From Pseudomonas gessardii (lineage in GTDB: Bacteria; Pseudomonadota; Gammaproteobacteria; Pseudomonadales; Pseudomonadaceae), in contig NZ_MNPU01000001.1 of the NCBI RefSeq assembly GCF_001983165.1, positions 490,094 to 554,093 on the forward strand: DNA of 64,000 nt. Direction: 5' to 3'. Shown in pieces: positions 1-11,300 of the stretch. The notes under the pieces were generated by a model. It did no database searches, was not told where the DNA came from, and saw only the letters and a list, made by a program, of their open reading frames with translations. How positions within the stretch are numbered: position 1 is the first letter of the stretch; the number at the start of each line of letters is the position of its first letter. A program made the translations under genes and the position numbers.

Positions 1-80
1 ACGTTGCGTTCTGGCTGGCGTTGGGCCTGATCAGCGCTTGGTTGTTTCGCCGCAATCGCGACGTTCAATACGCAGCATGA
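1..80 (+). CDS. 3' end of a membrane protein, possibly cobalt transporter CbtA (partial)
   Basis: The open frame enters from the left edge (first full codon at base 3) and ends with TGA at 78-80. The visible 25 residues are a hydrophobic helix (AFWLALGLISAWLF) followed by a basic, polar tail (RRNRDVQYAA), as at the cytoplasmic end of an integral membrane protein. Its stop overlaps the start of the next gene in an ATGA arrangement, so the two are translationally coupled. Pseudomonas cobalamin loci often carry the cobalt transporter CbtA just before cobE, which is why I suggest it. That identity rests on context alone. Confidence 0.5.
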   Translation, partial: VAFWLALGLISAWLFRRNRDVQYAA

Positions 81-469
81 TCCTGACGGTCGGCCTGGGT
101 TGTCAGCGTGGCTGTCAGGTTGAGGCTCTGCTGGAACTGTTCGGCAGCGCCCTGGCCGAGGCCGGTATCGACCCCGGCCAGGTAAGCGCCTTGGCCAGTA
201 TTGCCCACAAGCGCGATGAACCGGGCATGATCGCCCTGGCCAAGGCCCTGAATCTGCCATTGCAGTGCTTTGATGCACAACAACTGCTCGATTACGAAGG
301 GCGCTTGAGCCACAGATCGAATGTGGCCTTCGCCCATACAGGGTGCTACGGCATTGCCGAAAGTGCCGCTTTGGCCTTGGCAGAACAGCTAGCCAATGCC
401 CCTGCCCGACTGCTGATCACCCGCAAAAAAGGCGCCAGGGCCACGTTTGCGTTGGCCAGCGCTGGCTAA
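77..469 (+). CDS. cobE: CobE, cobalamin biosynthesis protein (GbiG C-terminal family)
   Basis: This 130-aa protein has the CobE/CbiG C-terminal pattern: a hydrophobic first strand followed by GLGCQRGC near the N terminus, the stretch SIAHKRDEPG, and a later conserved HTGCYGIAESAAL segment. CobE is a small cytoplasmic protein of the aerobic cobalamin pathway. Its exact role is not settled, and in some bacteria it is part of CbiG. I chose the ATG at 77 because it overlaps the upstream stop as ATGA and removes a basic, non-conserved extension starting at 38. It lies 69 bases before cobM, probably in the same transcript. Identification is by motif and neighbourhood. Confidence 0.85.
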   Translation: MILTVGLGCQRGCQVEALLELFGSALAEAGIDPGQVSALASIAHKRDEPGMIALAKALNLPLQCFDAQQLLDYEGRLSHRSNVAFAHTGCYGIAESAALALAEQLANAPARLLITRKKGARATFALASAG

Positions 470-538
470 AGTCCGATAATTACCCTTCTCGATCATGAGC
501 CGTGCTCATGCTCGTCCGCTTTTGCACAGGATTTTTCC

Positions 539-1285
539 ATGACCGTCTTCTTCATCGGCGCCGGCCCCGGCGACCCGGAACTGATCACCGTCAAGGGCCA
601 GCGGCTGATCCGTCATTGCCCGGTGATCCTCTACGCAGGCTCCCTGGTGCCGGCTGCCGTACTCGAAGGGCATCGGGCCGAACAGGTGGTCAACAGCGCC
701 GAACTGAACCTGGAGCAGATCATTGGCTTGATCAAGGTCGCCCATGCAAAAGGCCAGGACGTGGCGCGGGTACATTCCGGCGATCCGAGCCTGTATGGGG
801 CGATTGGCGAGCAAATCCGCCATTTGCGCGCGCTGGGGATCCCCTTCCAGATCATTCCCGGGGTCACGGCGGTGGCCGCTTGTGCCGCGTTGCTGGAAAC
901 TGAATTGACCCTGCCGGATATCGCCCAAAGCGTGATCCTGACCCGTTATGCGGACAAAACCACGATGCCCGCCGGTGAGGCATTCGCCAGCCTGGCCAGC
1001 CATGGCACCACCATGGCCGTGCACCTGGGGGTCAATCACCTGGAGAAAATCGTCGCCGAACTGCTGCCGCATTATGGTGCCGATTGCCCGATTGCCGTGG
1101 TGCACCGGGCGACGTGGCCGGATCAGGATTGGGCCCTGGGGACTTTGGCGGATATTGCCGGGAAAGTGGCAGCCAAGGGGTTCAGGCGTACGGCGCTGAT
1201 TCTGGTGGGCCGGGTGCTGGCCAGTGACAGCTTCAGCGAGTCTTCGCTGTATCGGGCGGGGCATGCCCACCTCTACCGCCCCTGA
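539..1285 (+). CDS. cobM: CobM, precorrin-4 C11-methyltransferase
   Basis: CobM transfers a methyl group from S-adenosylmethionine to C-11 of precorrin-4 in the aerobic vitamin B12 pathway. The 248-aa product has the tetrapyrrole methylase fold signatures: the N-terminal GAGPGDPELITVKG loop directly after the start, and VHSGDPSLYGAIGEQ about 80 residues in, which forms part of the SAM site. Length is normal for the family (about 250 aa). The ATG at 539 puts the first conserved strand (TVFFIGAG) at the N terminus. It is the last gene of the cobalamin run in this window and is followed by a REPIN and an intrinsic terminator. Confidence 0.93.
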   Translation: MTVFFIGAGPGDPELITVKGQRLIRHCPVILYAGSLVPAAVLEGHRAEQVVNSAELNLEQIIGLIKVAHAKGQDVARVHSGDPSLYGAIGEQIRHLRALGIPFQIIPGVTAVAACAALLETELTLPDIAQSVILTRYADKTTMPAGEAFASLASHGTTMAVHLGVNHLEKIVAELLPHYGADCPIAVVHRATWPDQDWALGTLADIAGKVAAKGFRRTALILVGRVLASDSFSESSLYRAGHAHLYRP

Positions 1286-1302
1286 CCCTACGCAGGACAA
1301 CC

Positions 1303-1392
1303 TGTGGGAGCTGGCTTGCCTGCGATAGCGGTGAAACAGTCGATAGCTAAGTCGCCTGGCACACCGCTATCGCAGGCAAGCCAGCTCCCACA
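1303..1392. repeat. REPIN (paired inverted REP sequences)
   Basis: A perfect 31-bp inverted repeat, 1303-1333 paired with 1362-1392, flanks a 28-bp unique loop. Each arm carries TGTGGGAGCTGGCTTGCC, the core of the REP family common in P. fluorescens. The same arm sequence recurs at about 50460-50549 and in variants elsewhere in the window. Such doublets are dispersed by RAYT transposases; none is encoded here. Confidence 0.93.
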
Positions 1393-1442
1393 GTTAATTT
1401 TTTTTGTTAGATAGTTCGTGTAACTCATTAATTTAAATCAAT

Positions 1443-1473
1443 AAAAAACGGCGCTCACGGGGCGCCGTTTTTT
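1443..1473. terminator. Bidirectional intrinsic terminator between cobM and nfuA
   Basis: A 12-bp perfect stem (AAAAAACGGCGC at 1443-1454, GCGCCGTTTTTT at 1462-1473) encloses a 7-base loop. A runs on one side and T runs on the other give a U-tract whichever strand is transcribed. It lies between convergent cobM (plus) and nfuA (minus), where a shared terminator is expected. Confidence 0.88.
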
Positions 1474-1489
1474 GTTTGCAGCGAACACC

Positions 1490-2083
<594 letters not shown>

Positions 2084-2160
2084 TCACAGGCTTGTCGGCA
2101 GTTTACGCCAATCGCCTCGGCGGTACAAAGTCCTAGTATTTTTGTCAGGCAAATCCACTG

Positions 2161-4452
2161 CTACAGGTTCTCGTAGCGGTTCATATCCAGCACACCCTCT
2201 TCCACCGGCGTGGTTTCGCGCAGGTACTGCGACAAATCGTGGAAATACACCCAGAACTGCGGGTGACTGCGGCGAATGCCCCAGCGCTCGACAATCCGCT
2301 CAAAACGCTTGGCCTCCCTGGCCAGCTCCATGTCCTCGACGAACTCAGGCACGTCCTCGGCCGGCACATTGAAGATAAAGTTGGGGTAGCTGCTGAGCAC
2401 GCCCGGGTAGATGGTCAGGGTATCCAGGCCCGGTTGATAGCGATAAGCCTCGCCCAGCATAAACGCCACGTTACTGTGGGCGCGGTTGCGCAGCAGGCTG
2501 TAGACCTCGCGCTGGCCGCTGCGGGTCTGGATACGCAGCATAGTGGCTTCCGGCAATTGTTCGATGACCTTGAGCCCGGCCGCCGGCCTGGAGGTCAGGC
2601 GGCTAAGGGTCTGTTCGGCGTCGCGCAGTTGCGGGTCGAGACCGGGACGCGAGCAATAGGCGCTGATGCACCGGTTGATCGGGTCCGGGCTGGCATTCAA
2701 GCCGCCATAACGGGCCAGCAGTTGGTTAGCAAAATCGCGTTTGGGGTCCTTATCATCCAGTTTCAGGCCAGTGGGCTTGTCATTGTCAATGGCCTCATAG
2801 TCCAGCCACAGCTTGACCTTGCCGCTGTTCTGGTACCAGTCATCGAGGTATCCATCGCGCGAATCCGCCGGCATCAGGCGCAGGAAGTTCTGTTCGGCAC
2901 CATTGCGGATCAGGTCGAAATACAGGCGGGTCTGGGCCTGGTGCGAGACATTGCCAAACACGTCAAAGTTGACCGCCAGTTGGTAGTAGGTGCGCTCCAG
3001 CAACGGGTAATCGAACAGCCACAGGGTTTGCGGCACCTCGCCAATCAGGCCCTTGCTCACCGAGGCGCTGTCAAAATGGCGGAAGATGCTCAGCAAGGCA
3101 TTGTCATTGCCGGCCCACAGGCTCGACCAGCCCGGCGGCGGCAGGTCAGCGTAGCTGTCGCGGCGCAGAGCCTCGTATTCATTGCGTTTGTCGCGGTATT
3201 TGAGCCACAGGCCGAGCACACTGCCCACATCATCGTTCTGCCCCGGCATCGCCAGCAGCGGCGTAGCCTGGCCGCGATAGCGCGCATCGGTGATGTACAG
3301 GTCGTGCTCCGGGTCCTGGAACAGGGTCCAGAAGTTGTCGCGGATCACATCCGTAGCAATCTGCCCCCGGCACACCGGCCCGCGGATAAAGGTGCGCACG
3401 AAGTATTCGGCGTTATCCAGCATGAACTGGTAGCGCGCCTTGGCCGGGATCGCCTCGAAGGTTTCAAACGGGTTGGCCCGGTGGCCAGGGCCGTAGCCCG
3501 GCAGCGCCATGGCCTGCCAGTCACCGCTGTAGAACAGCGCCTTGATCCGTGCCATCTTCGCCGCGCTGAACGGGTACGTGATATGGGTCTTGTGCACGAT
3601 CACCCCTTGGACCGGCCACAGGCGGTAGTACACCTGGGTGCCCGGGTCATCATTGGGGCGCCGGGTGTTGATCAGGTCGATGGGCTGGCCGCTGGGCGTA
3701 CGCGAGCGTACCCACTGGAAATAATGCCCCGGCTCACCCCCCTCGAAATAGATATGGGCCAGGAACAGATGCTCGAACAACCAGCGCGCCACCAGGCTTT
3801 CCCGGGCGCCGGGCTGGTTCAGCAGGTTTTCCCATTGCTGTACCTGCAAGGCTTCCTGGGCGCTGGGCGCCAGGCCTTGCTGGTCAATCGGCGCGCCGGA
3901 GGCCAGCCAGCGTTGCAGGGTCTGGTACTGCTGGTCGGTCAGGCCGGTGACGGCCAGGGGCATGCCTTCCTTGGGGTGCGCGCCGGCGTAGGCGTCGAAT
4001 TCCCCCGGCAGCGGGCACATGTTCTCGCGGTTCAGGCCCAGCACGATCTCCTCGGGCAGCTTGGCATTGGGCGCCAAGGGGGTTGTGTGGCCCAGTTCCA
4101 GCATGCGCGCCATCAGCCCGGCCTGGGTGCCCTGGGCATCCAGGACCGAGGCAAACCCCTGGCGCTGCCAGGCGGCCTGGCCAAAGGCGTCATAAAACAG
4201 CCGGGTCGGCTGCGCCGCCTGGCTGCGCTCGCCGTCATACACCGCCACCTTGCTCGCGCCGCGTGCCGCCCCCTCGCCACTGCCCAGGTTGAGCTGGCAG
4301 GCCGAGTCATAGCAGGCATGGCAGGCCACGCATTTCTCGGTGAAGATGGGTTGGATGTCGCGGGTATAGGAAAGCGCCGGGGCGGGTCCGTTGGCCTGTG
4401 CAATACAGGCGACCAGGGCCAGGGCGGCGCTGGTAATGAGGCGAAGTGACAT
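2161..4452 (-). CDS. cti: Cti, periplasmic fatty-acid cis/trans isomerase
   Basis: Cti is a periplasmic cytochrome-c-type enzyme that converts cis-unsaturated acyl chains of membrane phospholipids to trans. This stiffens the membrane under solvent or heat stress and is a hallmark of Pseudomonas and Vibrio. The 763-aa product has a signal peptide (residues about 1-20, ending AQA), then a single c-type haem site C41-V-A-C44-H45 in the context EKCVACHACYDSACQL, followed by a long conserved body. Length fits the family (about 750-780 aa). It is divergent from metH, with 165 bases between the starts. Cti is usually expressed constitutively and controlled at enzyme level; I see no specific operator. 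Confidence 0.93.
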   Translation of the reverse strand: MSLRLITSAALALVACIAQANGPAPALSYTRDIQPIFTEKCVACHACYDSACQLNLGSGEGAARGASKVAVYDGERSQAAQPTRLFYDAFGQAAWQRQGFASVLDAQGTQAGLMARMLELGHTTPLAPNAKLPEEIVLGLNRENMCPLPGEFDAYAGAHPKEGMPLAVTGLTDQQYQTLQRWLASGAPIDQQGLAPSAQEALQVQQWENLLNQPGARESLVARWLFEHLFLAHIYFEGGEPGHYFQWVRSRTPSGQPIDLINTRRPNDDPGTQVYYRLWPVQGVIVHKTHITYPFSAAKMARIKALFYSGDWQAMALPGYGPGHRANPFETFEAIPAKARYQFMLDNAEYFVRTFIRGPVCRGQIATDVIRDNFWTLFQDPEHDLYITDARYRGQATPLLAMPGQNDDVGSVLGLWLKYRDKRNEYEALRRDSYADLPPPGWSSLWAGNDNALLSIFRHFDSASVSKGLIGEVPQTLWLFDYPLLERTYYQLAVNFDVFGNVSHQAQTRLYFDLIRNGAEQNFLRLMPADSRDGYLDDWYQNSGKVKLWLDYEAIDNDKPTGLKLDDKDPKRDFANQLLARYGGLNASPDPINRCISAYCSRPGLDPQLRDAEQTLSRLTSRPAAGLKVIEQLPEATMLRIQTRSGQREVYSLLRNRAHSNVAFMLGEAYRYQPGLDTLTIYPGVLSSYPNFIFNVPAEDVPEFVEDMELAREAKRFERIVERWGIRRSHPQFWVYFHDLSQYLRETTPVEEGVLDMNRYENL

Positions 4453-4524
4453 GGATCCGGTCCCGATTCAATGCGTGCGCTGAAAAATTGCGCCGATTCT
4501 ACCGGTGTCAACGCCCCTTCAACA

Positions 4525-4582
4525 TGAGCGATATTCATGCAAAACCCGAACATGCTCCAAAAGCGCACAGGTTTGCTATGAT
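4525..4582 (+). promoter_or_regulatory. Candidate metH promoter with MetR-like box
   Basis: An extended -10 element TGCTATGAT lies at 4574-4582, 36 bases before the metH start. Upstream, 4525-4537 reads TGAGCGATATTCA, matching the MetR box TGAA-N5-TTCA at seven of eight defined positions. MetR with homocysteine activates metH and metE in enterobacteria, so the position makes sense. No convincing -35 is visible, consistent with an activator-dependent extended -10 promoter. This is inference from pattern only. Confidence 0.4.
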
Positions 4583-4617
4583 CCAGGCCCTCCGTAATGC
4601 CTGATTAGAGTAGTCCC

Positions 4618-7600
4618 ATGTCCGATCGTAGCACTCGCCTGCAAGCCCTCCATCAAGCCCTCAAGGAACGCATCCTGATCCTCGATGGCGGCATGGGCAC
4701 GATGATCCAGAGCTACAAGCTGGAGGAAGAAGACTACCGTGGCAAACGCTTCGCCGACTGGCCCAGCGACGTCAAGGGCAACAACGACCTGTTGATCCTG
4801 AGCCGCCCGGACGTGATCGGCGGGATCGAGAAAGCGTACCTGGATGCCGGTGCCGATATCCTCGAAACCAACACCTTCAACGCCACCCAGGTGTCCCAGG
4901 CCGACTACGGCATGGAGGCGCTGGCCTTTGAGCTGAACCTGGAAGGCGCACGCCTGGCCCGCCGGGTCGCCGATGCCAAGACCCTGGAGACCCCGGACAA
5001 GCCGCGTTTTGTCGCCGGCGTGCTGGGCCCCACCAGCCGCACCTGCTCGCTGTCGCCCGACGTGAACAACCCCGGCTACCGCAACGTCACCTTCGATGAA
5101 CTGGTGGAGAACTACACCGAGGCCACCCAAGGCCTGATCGAAGGCGGTGCGGACATGATCCTCATCGAAACCATCTTCGATACCCTCAACGCCAAGGCCG
5201 CGATCTTTGCCGTGCAAGGGGTGTACGAAGCACTGGGGGTCGAGTTGCCGATCATGATTTCCGGCACCATCACCGACGCCTCCGGCCGCACGCTGTCGGG
5301 CCAGACCACCGAAGCGTTCTGGAACTCCATCAGCCACGCCAAGCCGATTTCCGTGGGCTTGAACTGCGCCCTGGGCGCCCGTGAACTGCGGCCGTACCTC
5401 GAAGAGCTGTCGAACAAGGCCGACACCTACGTGTCCGCACACCCCAACGCCGGCCTGCCCAACGAGTTCGGCGAGTACGACGAGTTGCCGACGCAAACCG
5501 CCAAGGTCATCGAAGAATTTGCCCAGAGCGGCTTCCTCAATATCGTCGGCGGCTGCTGCGGCACCACGCCGGGGCATATCGAGGCCATCGCCAAGGCCGT
5601 GGCCGGCTACGCGCCGCGCCCGATCCCGGACATCCCCAAGGCCTGCCGCCTGTCGGGCCTGGAGCCGTTCACCATCGATCGCCAGTCGTTGTTCGTCAAC
5701 GTCGGCGAACGCACCAACATCACCGGCTCCGCCAAGTTCGCCCGGCTGATCCGCGAGGACAACTACACCGAAGCCCTGGAAGTGGCCCTGCAGCAGGTGG
5801 AAGCCGGCGCCCAGGTGATCGATATCAACATGGACGAGGGCATGCTCGACTCGAAGAAGGCCATGGTGACCTTCCTCAATCTGATTGCCGGCGAGCCGGA
5901 TATCTCCCGTGTGCCGATCATGATCGACTCCTCCAAGTGGGAAGTGATCGAAGCCGGCCTCAAGTGCATCCAGGGCAAGGGCATCGTCAACTCCATCAGC
6001 ATGAAGGAAGGGGTCGAGCAGTTCATCCATCACGCCAAGCTGTGCAAGCGCTACGGCGCCGCCGTGGTGGTGATGGCGTTCGACGAAGCCGGCCAGGCCG
6101 ACACCGAGGCGCGCAAGAAAGAGATCTGCAAGCGCTCCTACGACATCCTGGTCAATGAGGTGGGCTTCCCGCCGCAAGACATCATCTTCGACCCGAATAT
6201 CTTCGCCGTGGCCACCGGTATCGAAGAGCACAACAACTACGCCGTGGACTTTATCAACGCCTGCGCCTATATCCGCGATGAGCTGCCGTACGCGCTGACC
6301 TCCGGTGGCGTGTCCAACGTGTCGTTCTCGTTCCGGGGCAACAACCCGGTGCGCGAGGCGATCCACTCGGTGTTCCTGCTGTATGCGATCCGCAACGGCC
6401 TGACCATGGGGATCGTCAACGCCGGCCAACTGGAGATCTACGACCAGATCCCGGCCGAGCTGCGCGATGCCGTGGAAGACGTGGTGCTCAACCGCACCCC
6501 GGAAGGCACCGACGCCCTCCTCGCCATCGCCGACAAGTACAAGGGCGATGGCAGCGTCAAGGAAGCCGAGACCGAGGAATGGCGCGGCTGGCCGGTAAAC
6601 AAGCGCCTGGAACACGCGCTGGTCAAGGGCATCACCACCCATATCGTCGAAGACACCGAAGAGTCCCGGCAGTCATTCGCCCGCCCGATCGAGGTGATCG
6701 AGGGCCCGCTGATGTCTGGCATGAACATCGTTGGCGACCTGTTTGGCGCCGGCAAAATGTTCCTGCCGCAAGTGGTGAAATCGGCGCGGGTGATGAAGCA
6801 GGCCGTGGCCCACCTGATTCCCTTTATCGAACTGGAAAAAGGCGATAAACCGGAAGCCAAGGGCAAGATCCTTATGGCCACGGTCAAGGGTGACGTGCAC
6901 GACATCGGCAAGAACATTGTCGGCGTGGTGCTGGGTTGCAACGGCTACGACATCGTCGACCTGGGGGTGATGGTGCCGGCGGAGAAGATCCTGCAGGTGG
7001 CCAAGGAGCAGAAGTGCGACATCATCGGTCTGTCCGGGCTGATTACGCCGTCCCTGGATGAGATGGTGCACGTGGCCCGCGAAATGCAGCGCCAGGACTT
7101 CCACCTGCCGCTGATGATCGGTGGCGCCACCACCTCCAAGGCGCACACGGCGGTGAAAATCGAGCCCAAGTACAGCAACGACGCAGTGATCTACGTCACC
7201 GACGCCTCGCGCGCGGTGGGCGTGGCCACGCAGTTGCTGTCCAAGGAGCTGAAGGCCGGCTTTGTCGAGAAGACCCGCCTGGAATACATCGACGTGCGTG
7301 AGCGCACCTCCAACCGCAGCGCCCGCACCGAGCGCCTGAGCTACGCGGCGGCCATCGCCAAGAAGCCACAGTTCGACTGGAGCACTTACACCCCGGTCAA
7401 GCCGACGTTTACCGGGGCCAGGGTGCTGGACAATATCGACCTCAAGGTGCTGGCCGAATACATCGACTGGACGCCGTTCTTTATCTCTTGGGACCTGGCC
7501 GGCAAGTTCCCGCGCATCCTCAGCGATGAGGTGGTGGGTGAAGCGGCCACCGCGCTGTACGCCGATGCCCAGGAAATGCTCAACAAGCTGATCGACGAAC

Positions 7601-8328
7601 AACTCATCAGCGCCCGTGCGGTGTTTGGCTTCTGGCCGACCAACCAGGTGCAGGACGATGACCTGGAAGTCTACGGCGACGACGGCCAGCCGATTGCCAG
7701 GCTGCATCACCTGCGCCAGCAGATTATCAAGACCGATGGCAAGCCGAACTTCTCCCTGGCCGACTTCGTGGCGCCCAAGGACAGCGGCGTGACCGACTAC
7801 ATCGGTGGTTTTATCACCACCGCCGGCATCGGCGCCGAAGAAGTGGCCAAGGCTTACCAGGATGCCGGCGACGACTACAATTCGATCATGGTCAAGGCCC
7901 TGGCCGACCGCCTGGCCGAGGCTTGCGCGGAATGGCTGCACCAGCAAGTGCGTAAAGAACACTGGGGCTATGCCCGGGACGAACAGCTGGACAACGAGGC
8001 GCTGATCAAGGAGCAGTACAGCGGTATCCGCCCTGCCCCCGGCTACCCGGCGTGCCCGGATCACACCGAGAAGGCCCAGTTGTTCCAACTGCTGGACCCC
8101 GAGGCCCGCGAAATGCACGCCGGGCGCAGCGGTGTATTCCTCACCGAGCACTACGCGATGTTCCCGGCGGCGGCGGTCAGCGGCTGGTATTTCGCCCACC
8201 CGCAGGCGCAGTACTTTGCCGTGGGCAAGATCGACAAGGACCAGGTGACGAGCTACACCGCACGCAAGGACCAGGACCTGGCCGTGACCGAGCGCTGGCT
8301 GGCGCCGAACCTGGGTTACGACAACTGA
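4618..8328 (+). CDS. metH: MetH, cobalamin-dependent methionine synthase
   Basis: MetH makes methionine from homocysteine and 5-methyltetrahydrofolate through methylcobalamin. The 1236-aa protein has the four usual modules. The homocysteine-binding barrel carries zinc ligands C250, C313 and C314 (VGLNC...GGCCGT). The pterin-binding domain begins near residue 360 ([11 protein letters not shown]). The cobalamin domain has D759-x-H761-x-x-G764 (DVHDIGKN), His761 being the lower cobalt ligand. The C-terminal SAM-binding reactivation domain contains [15 protein letters not shown]. Length equals the family norm. The ribosome site before ATG 4618 is weak. Its need for B12 fits the cobE-cobM locus 4 kb away. 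A short hairpin ends the gene. Confidence 0.98.
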   Translation: MSDRSTRLQALHQALKERILILDGGMGTMIQSYKLEEEDYRGKRFADWPSDVKGNNDLLILSRPDVIGGIEKAYLDAGADILETNTFNATQVSQADYGMEALAFELNLEGARLARRVADAKTLETPDKPRFVAGVLGPTSRTCSLSPDVNNPGYRNVTFDELVENYTEATQGLIEGGADMILIETIFDTLNAKAAIFAVQGVYEALGVELPIMISGTITDASGRTLSGQTTEAFWNSISHAKPISVGLNCALGARELRPYLEELSNKADTYVSAHPNAGLPNEFGEYDELPTQTAKVIEEFAQSGFLNIVGGCCGTTPGHIEAIAKAVAGYAPRPIPDIPKACRLSGLEPFTIDRQSLFVNVGERTNITGSAKFARLIREDNYTEALEVALQQVEAGAQVIDINMDEGMLDSKKAMVTFLNLIAGEPDISRVPIMIDSSKWEVIEAGLKCIQGKGIVNSISMKEGVEQFIHHAKLCKRYGAAVVVMAFDEAGQADTEARKKEICKRSYDILVNEVGFPPQDIIFDPNIFAVATGIEEHNNYAVDFINACAYIRDELPYALTSGGVSNVSFSFRGNNPVREAIHSVFLLYAIRNGLTMGIVNAGQLEIYDQIPAELRDAVEDVVLNRTPEGTDALLAIADKYKGDGSVKEAETEEWRGWPVNKRLEHALVKGITTHIVEDTEESRQSFARPIEVIEGPLMSGMNIVGDLFGAGKMFLPQVVKSARVMKQAVAHLIPFIELEKGDKPEAKGKILMATVKGDVHDIGKNIVGVVLGCNGYDIVDLGVMVPAEKILQVAKEQKCDIIGLSGLITPSLDEMVHVAREMQRQDFHLPLMIGGATTSKAHTAVKIEPKYSNDAVIYVTDASRAVGVATQLLSKELKAGFVEKTRLEYIDVRERTSNRSARTERLSYAAAIAKKPQFDWSTYTPVKPTFTGARVLDNIDLKVLAEYIDWTPFFISWDLAGKFPRILSDEVVGEAATALYADAQEMLNKLIDEQLISARAVFGFWPTNQVQDDDLEVYGDDGQPIARLHHLRQQIIKTDGKPNFSLADFVAPKDSGVTDYIGGFITTAGIGAEEVAKAYQDAGDDYNSIMVKALADRLAEACAEWLHQQVRKEHWGYARDEQLDNEALIKEQYSGIRPAPGYPACPDHTEKAQLFQLLDPEAREMHAGRSGVFLTEHYAMFPAAAVSGWYFAHPQAQYFAVGKIDKDQVTSYTARKDQDLAVTERWLAPNLGYDN

Positions 8329-8341
8329 GGGTTGCCTGCGG

Positions 8342-8364
8342 GGGGCCTGGTTTCTACAGGCCCC
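8342..8364. terminator. GC-rich hairpin between metH and the NEL gene
   Basis: An 8-bp perfect stem (GGGGCCTG at 8342-8349, CAGGCCCC at 8357-8364) with a 7-base loop lies between the convergent stops. Only a short TT follows on the plus strand and no clear U-tract follows on the minus strand, so termination is likely but weak. Confidence 0.55.
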
Positions 8365-11300
8365 TTAACTCTCCAGCCCTGCCAGTTCCTGGCGCGTCAG
8401 GCGGATCGCCAGCGCCATGCGCTGCTCCTTGCTCCAGGTCCCCAGCACGGCATAGTCGCGCAGGTACTCTGAACCGTTGTCGGGATAGCGTTCATCCAGG
8501 CCATCGGTCTTGTGCTCCAGTTCGCGGGCCAGGGCCGCGAAGTCCGTGGCGTATTTTATCTTCAGGTAATTGAGCCAATACTCAAGGCCCACCAGTTTTT
8601 CCTCGAAGCCCGGCGTGCTTTCACTTTGCACAATCGTGGTGTACGCACGGTCGAGGTCAGCCTGGGTCACCTCCGACAATTGGCTGTACAGCATGCCAGA
8701 GGGCTGTCTGGGCAGTTCCAGGCGCTGTGCCAGGCCAATGCGCAAGGCCAGGCGAATTTCCGCCGGATCGATGTCTGGACGGTGCTTGATGGTCGCCTGG
8801 GCAATGCCTTCTACCGCTTCGAGGCGGATCATGCCGCGGGCGAACTTCAATAAGCCGGCGCCGCCCTCTCCCCGCTCGGCCATTCTGAGCGCATCAAACT
8901 CCAGGACACGCATTTCAAACTCGTTGAACATCAGGATCCGCCCATCACCACAGGTGACCTCAGGCATCAGCGCCGTCGCCCTGGCAAACAGGTCCCGCCG
9001 CATGGCCGGGTTGCCGTCGATTGCCTCCAGCACCGTCCACACGCGCCGGGTCAGTTCGGCGGGCGCCTCAAGGAAGTCCTCGGTATTGCGCAGTTGCGAC
9101 AGGGTAAAGAAGAAATCGCCGCTCCCCTCCAGGGCATGCAGCCGGTCCCAAATCCGGTGTTTTGACGAATAGGGTGGCACCTCGTAAAACCAACGGGCCT
9201 TCTGTTCCTGGGGCGTTTCGACATCGGGATGATTCAGCGAATAGTCAGGGGAATCAAAAACCCCCCTCTCATCGTCCTCTCGATACCCGCGAAGCAGGGT
9301 CTCCAACTGCTCGTCGGAAAACCCCAGGCCATTGCCGGTCTGGGCCAGGTAGACCTGCAAGCGCTCACAGCTTTGTTGCTCAAGCCGGTTGCCCGCCAGG
9401 TTGGTGCCCGCCATCAATTGGCGATGTTGGGGCTCGAAGGCTGCTGCAGGCAGGGTCTCGATCCAGTTGTCATGTAGATCCAGGGTGTGCAAGCGGGGCA
9501 GTTCAAAGACTGCCGTAGGCCATTCATCAAGCAGGTTACCGTGCAGAGACAGCGTCTCAAGCCGGACCAGGCCACTGAGGTCCAGCTCGCTGAGGACGTT
9601 CTCACCGAGGTCCAGCCATTCCAGTTCCGGCATGTGCCCCAGGTATTCCTGCAACTGGGCGGCGTTGCGCAGTTCATTGACGCCAAGGTCCAGCCGGCGC
9701 AAGCCATGAAACTCACCGATGGCCTGCGGTACAGCGCCTAGCCCGTTATGGCTGAGTGTCAACGTGTCCACATGGGTGAAGGCCCGCAGGAACTCGTTGG
9801 AGCCCTGGGCCGTCAGCTTGACGCCACTCAGGTTCAACGCCGTGACGTGCGCAAAATACCGGGGCAGCCTCGGCAGATCCCCCAACGCCAGCCCCGAAAG
9901 ATCCAACAGGCCGGTGCCGTCCAATCCAGCCGGGGTGGGCCTGGCGCGCAGGGTATGGCGCCAGCTTTCCAACAAACGGTCCGCCGCACGGCGCCGGTCC
10001 AGTGCACTGATCCAGCCGCCGTCCAGGTAGCCGTGCACATCGATCCAGTCATTGAGCGGGCGCACCCACTGCGCGTATTGCCCTTCCCATTCAGCGAGCC
10101 GGGCCTGGACCTGCCGCGTGTCGAGGCCACTGGCGTGCAACTCGGCAATCCGTGCCGCCGCCTGCAAGTCGTCCAGGGCCGGGGCCAGGCGTTGCAGGCG
10201 GGCCGTCGGGGTGTCGGTGGCGACTGTCGTGGGCAGCGCCACCAGCAAATCAGGGCGGCGCAACACATCCTCGGCAAAATACTCGGGCTCCCCGCCCGTC
10301 AGGCCTTGGGCAAGCAGTTCACGGGGTATGCCCAAGGGGCTTTCCAGGGCAACCGCCGGGTGTTCACGGGCATAGCGCCGGGCAAAAATCCGCGCCTCGG
10401 CACGCGCCGTCACGCTCAGGCGACAACCGCGCAGGTGGGTGATGGACAGCAAGCGGTCATGCCCACTCAGCGCCGCTTCGGGGATCGCGGTCACGGCGCT
10501 GTGGCTCAGATCCAGGCGCTGCAAGGCCGCCAACTCAAGCACCCCTTGCGGCCATTCACTGATCGCACTGTGGCTCAGGTCCAGGATACGCAGGCCATGG
10601 AGCCCGCTGACGTCCAGGCGCCCGATCGGGTTGTACTGCAAGCGCAGGGATAAAAGGCCGGTCATGCGGCTCAACTGCGCCTGTATCACGGGGGTGATGT
10701 TCAGCCAATTGTGCGACAGGTCCAGGTGACGAAGGGACGGATGCCCATCCAGGACCGCCGGAAGCGCGGTCAGGTTATTACGGGCCAGGCTCAGCGTATC
10801 GACCTCGGGGAACTGGCCAAGCCAAGCATTGATGCCGTCAAGCGACACGCCAATATCATCCAGATTCAAGCGGCGCACATGGCTAAAGCCGCTGGCCGGC
10901 AACCGGGGCAAGTCAACCAGGTGGGCGCCTGACAGATCCAACCCTCCTGTAAGAAGCGCCCCGCCTTCCGCTACAAAGCGCCGCGCAAGGCCCTGGCGCC
11001 AGCAATCCAGGAGTTTTTCCGAGGCGACCTGGCGCTCCACCTCAACCCGGCCAATGCTTGAATCGCGATCCGACCATTGCTCCAGTTCATCGACCAAGCG
11101 GCGGTACTCTTGCTGCACGGCGTTGACACTCTCCAGGCGCTGGCGGGAGCTCAGCCCTCGGGTTTTGAAGCTGGCCAGGACGTTATCGACAAAGGCCCGG
11201 TCGCCGGTTTGCAAGCGGCCCAAGGCGCCTTCGCAGTAGGCCTGTACCAGCCGTAGCTCATCGACCAGATGGGCCGGGTGGTCATGCAGGTATGCATAGA

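Noticed and set aside
1303..1392. CRISPR array or attachment site at the inverted repeats
   Set aside because: The repeats are inverted pairs with no direct-repeat series and match the REP core sequence; no cas genes are present.
2239..4449. Long open frame on the plus strand opposite cti
   Set aside because: The translation is low-complexity with runs of Gly, Ala, Val, Arg and His, has no ribosome site, and lies exactly antisense to a well-conserved gene. High-GC codon bias produces such frames.
4453..4617. Cobalamin riboswitch before metH
   Set aside because: I looked for the B12-box core (GCCACTG) in the 165-base gap and found none, and the gap is too short for a full riboswitch plus promoter.
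4576..8199. Two long open frames antisense to metH
   Set aside because: They mirror metH codons, are rich in Gly, Val, His and Asp and show no family signature; metH on the other strand is unmistakable.
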